A DNA stretch of 64,000 nt from Alteromonas sp. M12 (GTDB taxonomy: Bacteria > Pseudomonadota > Gammaproteobacteria > Enterobacterales > Alteromonadaceae), in the NCBI RefSeq assembly GCF_037478005.1, contig NZ_CP144164.1:3968001-4032000 (forward strand). Reading direction: 5' to 3'. Made by a program: the position numbers and the translations under genes. Each line of letters opens with the position of its first letter. The stretch's first letter is position 1. Shown in pieces: positions 1-8,200 of the stretch. The notes below the pieces were generated by a model. The model saw only the letters and a list, made by a program, of their open reading frames with translations, did not search any database and was not told the DNA's origin.

Positions 1-140
1 ATAATAAATAGAATTATGAAAATAAGAAAAATCCTACCTATTCGAAGCCTGTTTTTGCCACTGTCACTTTTCTTTATGAGCAACTGAAACACCATTTCAC
101 CCTATTATTTTAAACGTTGAGTGGAGCTAACATATCATTT

Positions 141-222
141 TTCCACACGGTGTGTAATTATTTTTTCACATTTTTTCTACATTAAGTGTATTTTTTTTAC
201 ATTTATTTCCACAGCGTGTGTA
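141..222. promoter_or_regulatory. Pair of palindromic operators upstream of the GH3 operon
   Basis: Two near-identical 16-bp sites lie in the otherwise AT-rich leader before the first gene: TTCCACACGGTGTGTA at 141-156 and TTCCACAGCGTGTGTA at 207-222, 66 bp apart. The first is a near-perfect palindrome. Its reverse complement shares ACACCGTGTGGAA with a site at 10601-10613 upstream of the TonB receptor that is read the other way. That the TetR (4230) or LysR (4854) protein binds here is inference. Nothing else recognisable was seen in bases 1-316. Confidence 0.55.
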
Positions 223-316
223 TTTTATTATTTCTTATGTTATGTTGAAAAAAGATTAAAACTTGAGTGTTTCATTAACATCTCATTTACCAACCATAGA
301 ATTAGGATGTGTGGCA

Positions 317-2794
317 ATGTCAACAGTAACCGTGCCGTCGTTAATTTCAGCCTACAGTGCTGAAACAAAAAAATTATTATCGCAACTCACTTTAGAAGAA
401 AAAGCGAAGCTTAGTTCCGGAAAAGATTTTTGGCGATTGCAAGGTATTGAGCGTTTCAACCTGCCTTCAATTATGGTTACTGATGGGCCACACGGTTTGC
501 GTAAACAACCTGATGATTCTGATCACATAGGGTTGAATGATAGTGTACCTGCCACTTGCTTTCCCACCGCCTCAGGTTTAGCCGCAAGTTGGAATAGAGA
601 ATTATTAGCTGAAGTTGGTAATGCTCTGGCCGACGAATGTCTCGCTGAAAAAGTAAGTGTTTTGTTAGGGCCTGGAGTCAACATTAAGCGTAACCCTTTA
701 GGTGGGCGTAACTTCGAATATTTTTCTGAAGATCCCTATTTATCTGGCGAAATGTCCATTGCCTGGATCGATGGACTGCAGTCTAAGGGTATAGGTTGTA
801 GCTTAAAGCACTATGCCGTGAATAATCATGAATCATCCCGCATGATCACCGATGTCATCATTGATGAACGCACCTTACGTGAAATATATTTGCCAGCGTT
901 TGAATTTTCAGTGAAAAAAACTCAACCTTGGACAGTCATGTCAGCTTACAACAAAGTTGATGGCACCTATTTGGCGGAAAATCGTAAATTCCTAACGGAT
1001 ATTTTACAACAAGAATGGGGCTATCAAGGATTGGTAGTGACTGACTGGGGTGGTAATCATAATCGTGTATTGGGCATTAAAAATGGCCAAGGTTTAGAAA
1101 TGCCTTCCAGTGGAGATATCAACACCAATAGGATTATTCGTGCCGTTAAATGTGGCGATTTGTCCATGGAGGAGCTGGATAAATCTGTTGGTAGAGTACT
1201 GGATTTGATCATTCGTTCACGGGATGCATTTCAACCAACACATACATTTTCTGTCGACTCACACCATGCTTTAGCTCGAAAGGCAGCCGAAGAAGCATCT
1301 GTACTTTTGAAAAATGATGGTGGTCTATTACCTCTTTCAACCACAGATAACATTGCGGTAATTGGTGAATTTGCAAAAAACACCCGTTATCAAGGCAGTG
1401 GCAGTTCACAAATAATCCCGACTAAATTAGAGCAGCCTTACGATGCGATAGCTAAATTGATAGACAGCGATGGGTTATCCAATATTTGTTATTGCAAAGG
1501 TTATCACTTAGATGAAACCGAAGATCAACAACTCATATCTGAGGCACTTAAAATAGCTCAGAATAGTGATAAGGTAATTGTCATCTTGGGTTTACCCACA
1601 TCCTATGAATCCGAGGGTTTTGACCGCAAACATATGCATTTACCAAAGGTGCAATTGGATTTAATTGCAGCATTAGCCCCGGTTTATGAAAAGCTAGTCA
1701 TTGTGCTGCAAAATGGATCTCCTGTTGAATTGCCATTTGCGAACCAAGTGCCAGCGATTCTTGAAGCCTACTTAGGCGGGCAAGCAGGTGCATCAGCGCT
1801 TGCGAATATAATATTTGGACAAGTAAACCCCAGTGGTAAATTAGCTGAAACCTTCCCTGTCTCTATTGACGACGTCCCAAGTCAACCATGGTTCCCAGGT
1901 GAATCGCGACAAGTTCAATATCGAGAAAGCATTTGGGTGGGTTATCGTTATTTTGATACCGCTGAAGTGCCAGTTTTATTTCCATTTGGGCATGGTCTAT
2001 CTTATACAACCTTTGAATATTCAGATCTAACGATCCAGGATAACCACAAGAGTAACGATGAAAACACCTTTGATCTAACAAGTGTAGATGACATTGTTGT
2101 CAGTTTTAACCTAAAAAATACGGGTAATATGACGGGCGCAGAAGTTGCGCAACTATACATAGGTCAACAAAATAGCTCCGTTCATCGACCGAAAAAGGAA
2201 CTTAAAAATTTCGCAAAAGTTAGTTTAGCCCCTGGTGAATCACAAAGGATTACTATGCAATTATGCAAAAGGGACTTTGCTTTCTGGTGTAGCAAGAATC
2301 ACAAATGGCGCGTGGAGACGGATCAATTCAACCTATTTATTGGAGCTTCTATCAGTGATATTCGCCTCTGTGATGTCATTTCAATCCAAGGTGATAATCC
2401 TAAAGGCGCTCAAGATGTCAGTTTATCTGCGTACTTTTCGCCTAAAGCACAAAACTATACTGAGCAGGATTTCCAAAATCTTTTAGGAAAAGATATTCCG
2501 CCAGCACTGCCAAGCAAGCCATTTCAATTAAACTCCACAATGCGGGAAGTCAAAGATACCTGGATTGGTGGCAAACTTTTTCAAATTGGATTCAATAAAA
2601 TGACTGAAAAGCTCGGAGAAATGACCGAGCAAGATAAATTAGTGATAAATGCCATCTTCGATGAAATGACTTTACGTCAATTAGTGGCAATGAGCGACGG
2701 AAAATTTAAGCCAAAGGTAATGGATTCGTTGATACATATTATGAATAAAGACTGGATTAAATTGCTCTGTGGAGCGGGTGTAAGAAGTGAATAA
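317..2794 (+). CDS. Glycoside hydrolase family 3 beta-glucosidase, cytoplasmic
   Basis: GH3 exo-acting beta-glycosidase of 825 aa that releases terminal sugars from imported glycosides or oligosaccharides. Seen: N-terminal barrel with substrate motifs (GGRNFEYFSEDPY, KHYAVNNHE), nucleophile Asp243 in VVTDWGG, and acid/base candidate in ESEGFDR. These are followed by the second alpha/beta domain, the fibronectin-III-like domain (LKNTGNMTGAEVAQLYIG) and a C-terminal extension of about 120 residues. There is no signal peptide, so it should be cytoplasmic. The start ATG 317 follows AGGA at 304-307; an in-frame TTG at 263 is less likely. It heads the operon GH3 - GPH symporter - TetR - LysR and sits behind paired palindromic operators. 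The exact substrate cannot be read; beta-glucosides or xylosides fit. Confidence 0.9.
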   Translation: MSTVTVPSLISAYSAETKKLLSQLTLEEKAKLSSGKDFWRLQGIERFNLPSIMVTDGPHGLRKQPDDSDHIGLNDSVPATCFPTASGLAASWNRELLAEVGNALADECLAEKVSVLLGPGVNIKRNPLGGRNFEYFSEDPYLSGEMSIAWIDGLQSKGIGCSLKHYAVNNHESSRMITDVIIDERTLREIYLPAFEFSVKKTQPWTVMSAYNKVDGTYLAENRKFLTDILQQEWGYQGLVVTDWGGNHNRVLGIKNGQGLEMPSSGDINTNRIIRAVKCGDLSMEELDKSVGRVLDLIIRSRDAFQPTHTFSVDSHHALARKAAEEASVLLKNDGGLLPLSTTDNIAVIGEFAKNTRYQGSGSSQIIPTKLEQPYDAIAKLIDSDGLSNICYCKGYHLDETEDQQLISEALKIAQNSDKVIVILGLPTSYESEGFDRKHMHLPKVQLDLIAALAPVYEKLVIVLQNGSPVELPFANQVPAILEAYLGGQAGASALANIIFGQVNPSGKLAETFPVSIDDVPSQPWFPGESRQVQYRESIWVGYRYFDTAEVPVLFPFGHGLSYTTFEYSDLTIQDNHKSNDENTFDLTSVDDIVVSFNLKNTGNMTGAEVAQLYIGQQNSSVHRPKKELKNFAKVSLAPGESQRITMQLCKRDFAFWCSKNHKWRVETDQFNLFIGASISDIRLCDVISIQGDNPKGAQDVSLSAYFSPKAQNYTEQDFQNLLGKDIPPALPSKPFQLNSTMREVKDTWIGGKLFQIGFNKMTEKLGEMTEQDKLVINAIFDEMTLRQLVAMSDGKFKPKVMDSLIHIMNKDWIKLLCGAGVRSE

Positions 2795-2860
2795 GGTTTT
2801 ACCTTAATATTTTTGAATAACCAACGCAGTAACCAATAAAAATAGAAAATAAGGGTCATC

Positions 2861-4177
2861 ATGAAACTAGAATCATCCCGCACTGAGCGTGCTTCCTACG
2901 GGGCATTTTTCCTAGGTCAAAATATACTGTTTATGCTAGTGTTTCAGTTTTTAAATTTGTATTACACCGATGTACTTGGCATAGGTGCCGCGGCAGTAGG
3001 TATTCTATTGTTGGTTGCGCGTACCTGGGATGCGGTAAATGACCCAATTTTAGGCAGTATTGTCGATCGATGCGATTTCAAAGGCGGGAAATTTTTGCCT
3101 TGGATCAAAGGGGTTAACTTCATCTTGCCCCTGAGCACCATTGCTTTATTTTTTAATCCCAACTGGGGACCTGACGGAAACTTATTGTATGCCTATGCCA
3201 GCTACATTTTATGGGGAATGATATATACCTTGTGTGATGTGCCTATTTTTGCGTTGTCTTCGGTGATGACTAAGAACTCCCATGAGCGAGTTATTATCTT
3301 AACTTGGGGACGATTAGCTGCATTAATAGCAGGGATTACCGTGGCCGCTGCAACAATGCCACTTATTTCATTATATGGTTGGACAGAAACGGTCACTGTA
3401 CTGTGCATTATAGCCATGTTGATCATGATACCGATCCGCTATTTTGCGGTGGAGCGAATTAAATCCACCAAAAAATCTCATTCCGATGTATCCCTTAAAG
3501 CTTCTTGGAATTATTTGAAGAATCATCAACCTATGAAGATTTTTTATATCGCTATTTTGATTTCAACAGGTACAAATACAGCAGCTATCGCCACTAACTA
3601 TTTTGCCATTTATAATTTAGGTAATGGTGAGACGACTTGGGTCGCCCCTTTGATGGTGGCCGCCATGTTACCAGTTTTCATTTTAGCCGCCTTAACCCCA
3701 TTACTGATAAAACATTTTGGAAAGAAAAATTTATATATTTGGGGTACCCTAATTGGGTCAGGCTTTAGTTTGCTTCAATATTTTATTGGCTACGAAAGTA
3801 TTGTAGTCGTGATAATTTTACAAATATTAAAATCGGCACCGGTATTTTTACCGCTGTTATTATTGGGTATGTTTTCTACAGATTTTGTTGAATATGGCAA
3901 TTATCATAATAAAAAGCGTTTAGAAGGCACGGTATTTTCATTGCAAACTTTTGCCACCAAACTCACGCAAGCATTAGCGGCGGGCATTTGTGGTATTTTA
4001 CTCGGTTGGATAGGCTATGTGGCTAACACCGAACAAACCCCAGAAGTTCTGCATGGTATATTTGTTCTATATAGTCTAGTCCCGGTTTTCGGTGGTGTGT
4101 TGAGTGCCTGGATAATGTATAAATTTTATCATTTGAAAGAATCAAGAGTACAAGAAATGATTAACACGACACAATAG
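2861..4177 (+). CDS. GPH-family sugar:cation symporter (MFS)
   Basis: Inner-membrane transporter of 438 aa with about 12 hydrophobic segments, belonging to the glycoside-pentoside-hexuronide (MelB/XynB/LacS-like) group of MFS_2 proteins. The N-terminal pattern YTDVLGIGAAAVGILLLVAR, the DAVNDPILGSIVDR loop after helix 2 and the central DFVEYGNYHNKKRLEGTVFS motif are typical of the family. It lies 66 bp after the GH3 gene, and its likely cargo is the glycoside cleaved by that cytoplasmic enzyme. The start ATG is preceded by AAGGGTC. Family assignment is firm; the transported sugar is not known. Confidence 0.87.
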   Translation: MKLESSRTERASYGAFFLGQNILFMLVFQFLNLYYTDVLGIGAAAVGILLLVARTWDAVNDPILGSIVDRCDFKGGKFLPWIKGVNFILPLSTIALFFNPNWGPDGNLLYAYASYILWGMIYTLCDVPIFALSSVMTKNSHERVIILTWGRLAALIAGITVAAATMPLISLYGWTETVTVLCIIAMLIMIPIRYFAVERIKSTKKSHSDVSLKASWNYLKNHQPMKIFYIAILISTGTNTAAIATNYFAIYNLGNGETTWVAPLMVAAMLPVFILAALTPLLIKHFGKKNLYIWGTLIGSGFSLLQYFIGYESIVVVIILQILKSAPVFLPLLLLGMFSTDFVEYGNYHNKKRLEGTVFSLQTFATKLTQALAAGICGILLGWIGYVANTEQTPEVLHGIFVLYSLVPVFGGVLSAWIMYKFYHLKESRVQEMINTTQ

Positions 4178-4229
4178 ACTAAATTCAAATGATTAAACGT
4201 TTTAAACTCATAAACTTGGTAATAAGATA

Positions 4230-4844
4230 ATGGCTCTAAGCAGAACCAAGCAGTTGCAGCGCAACAAAATAATCAACGTAGCTAAACAAATGTTTTTAGA
4301 TCAAGGCATAGTGTTAACGTCAATGACTGATATAACTAAGTCAGCCAAAATTGATCGAAAAACCCTTTATAATTATTTTTCAAATAAGGAAGAGTTGGCT
4401 ACCGCCATTTTGGAAGATTTGAAAAAAAATTCCACGATCATGAAAAACACACAAAGTTATCAAGGTGATAGTGGGTTCGAGACACTCACACAATATTTCA
4501 CGATATTGTTTGATACTTTGCAAAATAATAAAGAATCTGTTTTATACACCATTCATTTTGATTACTTTTCAGAAGAGCAAACCTATTTTGTTGGCGCTAA
4601 AAATTTAAATGAATTAAAAGAAACGCCACTTTATAAAATCCTCAAAGCTGGAGTAGACGATAATTCAATTAATAATTTTGGCCTAAGCATGAGTAAATTA
4701 ATGGGCGTGGTATTTACTCCGTTTTATACCACAGCTCAACAGTTATGCCGTCGAGAAAAAGTCTATAAAGAAGTCTACGATATAGAGTTTAGTGATTTAA
4801 AGGTTTATATTAAAATACTACTTGCAGGATTAAAAAATAATTAG
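4230..4844 (+). CDS. TetR/AcrR-family transcriptional regulator
   Basis: DNA-binding regulator of 204 aa. The N-terminal helix-turn-helix spans about residues 25-50 (MTDITKSAKIDRKTLYNYF followed by SNKEEL), the standard TetR layout; the rest is the variable ligand/dimer domain, from which no ligand can be deduced. It is the third gene of the GH3 operon, 52 bp after the symporter gene and 9 bp before the LysR gene. As a TetR protein in the operon it probably represses, it is the best candidate to bind the palindromes at 141-222 and 10601-10613, but that link is inference. Confidence 0.85.
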   Translation: MALSRTKQLQRNKIINVAKQMFLDQGIVLTSMTDITKSAKIDRKTLYNYFSNKEELATAILEDLKKNSTIMKNTQSYQGDSGFETLTQYFTILFDTLQNNKESVLYTIHFDYFSEEQTYFVGAKNLNELKETPLYKILKAGVDDNSINNFGLSMSKLMGVVFTPFYTTAQQLCRREKVYKEVYDIEFSDLKVYIKILLAGLKNN

Positions 4845-4853
4845 GTACGCAGT

Positions 4854-5735
4854 ATGAGATTGTCAATGGAATCTCTATATGTTTTTGTTACGGCGTCGGA
4901 TTTAGGTTCGTTTTCAGCCACCGGAAGGCATCTTAAAAAAGCCCAATCTGCTATTAGTAGTGCTATTGCCAATCTAGAAATCGATCTTGGTGTAGTTTTG
5001 TTTGATCGTTCTGGCAGTCAATTAAAGTTGACCTCTGAAGGACAAATTCTGCTTCGGGAAGCAAAGGATATAATACAAAGAAACAACTTATTGGTTTCTA
5101 CGGCCAATAAACTAAGCCTTGGTGTTGAATCTCATTTATCTATTGCAATTGACCACGCTATCCCTTTTAATAAGTTAATTCCAGCACTTAGTGCGGTATC
5201 TGACAAATTTTCCGATTTGGACTTAAAGTTACATCATACCTGTGGCAGTGAAGTATCTTCACTTCTTAATGATTATCAGGTTGATTTTGCAATTGCTCCT
5301 TTCCATGTTGGGTCTGAAAATACCTATAACATAAAAAAACTATTTGAATTATCTCTTGCCTGCATTGTGCATTGCGATCACCCATTGGCTAAAAAGAAAT
5401 TACCGCTTACCACCCAGACTCTAGTCCAACACCGACAACTCATGCTAACTGACTTTTCAGATTTAACTGGGCAAAAAGATAAAGGCACTGTATCTCACCA
5501 TCTATGGCGGATGCGTGACATAGATTCTTTGACACAGGCAGTCAATGCAAAGTTGGGCTGGACGATTAGCAGTTTAGAGTTTGTTAAAAAACAAATTGAT
5601 GCTGGCACATTTAAAGTGCTAACCACTGAAAGTTGGGGTAACGATTTGAAAATTCCAATCGTTGCCCTGCATCATTTTTCTGACAACCTTGGACCTGCCG
5701 CCAACTTATTTATTTCTAAATTAAACACAGGGTAA
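4854..5735 (+). CDS. LysR-family transcriptional regulator
   Basis: LysR-type regulator of 293 aa with the winged helix-turn-helix in the first 60 residues (FVTASDLGSFSATGRHLKKA, then QSAISSAIANLEIDLGVVLFDR). A substrate-binding-like effector domain follows from about residue 90. It follows the TetR gene by 9 bp, so it is probably cotranscribed; LysR genes are more often divergent from their targets. The start ATG 4854 is kept; ATG 4866 is an alternative. A terminator follows at once. It may respond to a sugar or glycoside of this locus, or regulate something unlinked. Confidence 0.85.
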   Translation: MRLSMESLYVFVTASDLGSFSATGRHLKKAQSAISSAIANLEIDLGVVLFDRSGSQLKLTSEGQILLREAKDIIQRNNLLVSTANKLSLGVESHLSIAIDHAIPFNKLIPALSAVSDKFSDLDLKLHHTCGSEVSSLLNDYQVDFAIAPFHVGSENTYNIKKLFELSLACIVHCDHPLAKKKLPLTTQTLVQHRQLMLTDFSDLTGQKDKGTVSHHLWRMRDIDSLTQAVNAKLGWTISSLEFVKKQIDAGTFKVLTTESWGNDLKIPIVALHHFSDNLGPAANLFISKLNTG

Positions 5736-5743
5736 TAATATTT

Positions 5744-5773
5744 CGCCTTAGGCTTCCGTGCCTAAGGCGTTTT
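5744..5773. terminator. Bidirectional rho-independent terminator
   Basis: Perfect 10-bp inverted repeat CGCCTTAGGC / GCCTAAGGCG with a 6-nt loop, followed by TTTT. It lies between the convergent LysR (plus) and exported GH3 (minus) genes and can serve both. Confidence 0.85.
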
Positions 5774-5774
5774 A

Positions 5775-8093
5775 CTAAAGTGGTAACTGACTAGACTGCT
5801 CTTTCGTAAATGTTGCCATTTGACGGAAGTCTCTTGAAGAAGCTCCTAACTTAATTTGATAATCTCCAGCGTCTGCCACCCATTTAGACAACTCAGGATT
5901 ATAAGAAACCAAATCTTTAGTGGTTATCGTAAAACTAATGGCCTGTGACTCACCGGGGGCTAGTAACTTGGTCTTCGCGAAATGTCGCAGCTCTTCACTA
6001 GGTTTTGCTAGAACGCCTTTAGGCGCTGTTATGTAGAGCTGTACGACCTCTCTACCCGAAACTTTCCCCTCATTTTTAATTGTAATTGAAGCGTCGATTT
6101 CATCGGTAAATATAGTGTGACTTAAGTTTAACTTGCTATACGAGAACTCACTATAAGATAAACCAAAACCAAATGGATAAGCGACGGCTTTATGATTTGT
6201 ATTGAAATCACGATAACCAACAAAAATTCCATCTTTATAAGTTATCTCAGAAGGTTGGTTACCCATAATATCTTTAAGTTCATTACTACCGTCAGTAACA
6301 ACTCCAGGGAAGTTTTGAGCGGGTAAACCATCCTCTAACCGTAAAGAAAAAGTGGTAGTTAGTTTGCCTGATGGATTAACTTTACCAATTAACACATCAG
6401 CAATGGCATGACCGGCCTCTTGGCCCGGTTGCCAAGCCAAAAGAATTGCGTCGACTTTATCACGCCAACTAGCCGTCTCAATGACGCCTCCCACGTTTAA
6501 AATAACCACTACTTTTTTATTCATTGCATGAAAAGCTTTACTTACACCGTTGATTAATTTTTGTTCATCATCACTCAGGTAAAAGTCGTCTTTTGCTTGC
6601 CGATCTACAAACTCTCCTGAACTGCGTCCAATTGTAATAATTGCGGCATCGTTAGTCTGAGATAACGTTTGCAATGTATTTTCATCAACGCCATATTCGT
6701 TGATTGGTGTTTCTGGTAGAAAAGCAGCAATGCCTTTTCTCGTCGGTAGTTTGGACTTTTCAGAGTTAATATAGTCGATATATTTTTTTGCCAAACCTTT
6801 ATGAACGTCTAAATTTACATCATCTAAGCCTTGTTGCAAAGAAATAGAATAAGCAGCGTTAACATCACCACTGCCAGTTCCTCCAGTATGAATCTCGTAT
6901 GAACTATTGCCAAAAACAGCCACTTCCTTATGAATAGATAAAGGGAGCGTTGCATCTTGATTTTGTAGCAACACCATCCCTTCAGAAGCAGCCATGCGGG
7001 CAATTTTCGCATTGCCTTCTAGATCAGGTTGATTAGAGTGTTGATAACCTTTATAAACCGAGCTTTTTAACACAATACTTAAAATATTGCGGACATTTCG
7101 GTCAAGCACTGACTCTGCCAATTGCCCAGACTTTACAGCAGCAATAATTGCTTGCTCTTGCTCATCAGTTCCAGGCATCAATAAGTCATTTCCAGCATTC
7201 ATTTGCGCGACAGGATCCGTACCACCGAACCAATCGGTCATCACTACACCTTGATACCCCCATTGCTCCCGCAGTACTTCGGTTAACAATCTTTCACTTT
7301 CTGAAGTATAAGTTCCATTAACTTTGTTGTATGAAGACATGACTGTCCATGGTTGACTTTCTTTAACTGTAATTTCAAATCCTTTTAAATAAATTTCTCG
7401 TAAAGCCCTCTCATCAACCTTTACATTAATTCTGTTTCGATTCCACTCGTGATTATTTGCCACATAGTGTTTTATGGAAGTCCCAACATCATGGGATTGA
7501 ATACCATTAACCATGGCTGCAGCCATACTTCCCGAAATGTAGGGATCTTCTGAATAGTACTCAAAGTTTCTGCCACCTAAGGGATATCGATGAATATTTA
7601 ACGCCGGAGCTAACAGTACGTCAACGCCATACTCTTTTACTTCATGTCCCATAGCGGCACCAACTTGTTTTACCAAATCAGTATCCCATGTTGACGCCAG
7701 TAAACTCGCGATTGGAAAAGCGGTACAATAGAAAGTGTCATCAACACCTTCTCGTGTAGGGGCGATTCTTAGTCCCGCAGGACCGTCTGCCAGCACAATC
7801 GATGGTATTCCAAGTCTTGGGATAGCGTGGGTGTTGCCCGCCGCGCCTGGGACGCGTTCATCGATTACCATGCCAACAGTAGGTGCATTACTTTCTAATG
7901 CACTTAGATCCATTCCGGTGCCACGAATCAATTTAACTTTTTCCAGCAAAGTTAAAGCGTCAATTATTTCATTCATTGGTTGTTTTCCTAGTTGAGGTGA
8001 TTTAGATGCATGTGCAATACCGCAGCTAATTAAAGTAATTAACATAGAGCAAGCGAATGTAACCAATGAGATAATCGGTTTTCTAAAGGTCAT
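5775..8093 (-). CDS. Exported GH3 beta-glucosidase
   Basis: Second GH3 enzyme, 772 aa, unlike the cytoplasmic one in carrying an N-terminal signal. Cleavage could be at the A-H-A-S site (signal peptidase I), but LISC at residues 21-24 also fits a lipobox, so it may be a periplasmic lipoprotein. Seen: GGRNFEYYSEDPY, KHYVANNHEWNR, nucleophile Asp287 in VVMTDWFGG, acid/base candidate in GEFVDR, and a C-terminal FnIII-like domain (IKNEGKVSGREVVQLYI). It lies 107 bp downstream of the TonB receptor gene on the same strand. The likely scheme is that the receptor imports a glycoside, this enzyme trims it in the periplasm, and the symporter and cytoplasmic GH3 finish the job. Confidence 0.9.
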   Translation of the reverse strand: MTFRKPIISLVTFACSMLITLISCGIAHASKSPQLGKQPMNEIIDALTLLEKVKLIRGTGMDLSALESNAPTVGMVIDERVPGAAGNTHAIPRLGIPSIVLADGPAGLRIAPTREGVDDTFYCTAFPIASLLASTWDTDLVKQVGAAMGHEVKEYGVDVLLAPALNIHRYPLGGRNFEYYSEDPYISGSMAAAMVNGIQSHDVGTSIKHYVANNHEWNRNRINVKVDERALREIYLKGFEITVKESQPWTVMSSYNKVNGTYTSESERLLTEVLREQWGYQGVVMTDWFGGTDPVAQMNAGNDLLMPGTDEQEQAIIAAVKSGQLAESVLDRNVRNILSIVLKSSVYKGYQHSNQPDLEGNAKIARMAASEGMVLLQNQDATLPLSIHKEVAVFGNSSYEIHTGGTGSGDVNAAYSISLQQGLDDVNLDVHKGLAKKYIDYINSEKSKLPTRKGIAAFLPETPINEYGVDENTLQTLSQTNDAAIITIGRSSGEFVDRQAKDDFYLSDDEQKLINGVSKAFHAMNKKVVVILNVGGVIETASWRDKVDAILLAWQPGQEAGHAIADVLIGKVNPSGKLTTTFSLRLEDGLPAQNFPGVVTDGSNELKDIMGNQPSEITYKDGIFVGYRDFNTNHKAVAYPFGFGLSYSEFSYSKLNLSHTIFTDEIDASITIKNEGKVSGREVVQLYITAPKGVLAKPSEELRHFAKTKLLAPGESQAISFTITTKDLVSYNPELSKWVADAGDYQIKLGASSRDFRQMATFTKEQSSQLPL

Positions 8094-8123
8094 GATTTTC
8101 TCGCAGTTTGATTGAAAAGATTT

Positions 8124-8157
8124 AAAAGCTCTTGATTGAATAATCTCAAGAGCTTTT
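8124..8157 (-). terminator. Terminator after the TonB receptor gene
   Basis: Perfect 12-bp inverted repeat AAAAGCTCTTGA / TCAAGAGCTTTT with a 10-nt loop. Read on the minus strand it ends in TTTT, just after the receptor stop codon and before the exported GH3 start, so the second gene probably depends on read-through or its own promoter. Confidence 0.7.
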
Positions 8158-8200
8158 AAACTTAGGGGCTAACTCATTGAATTGATGAATTGAAAAGAGC

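Noticed and set aside
121..363. 80-codon frame in the leader of the GH3 gene
   Set aside because: Low-complexity Phe/Ile/Tyr product over an AT-rich region holding the operators; overlaps the GH3 start.
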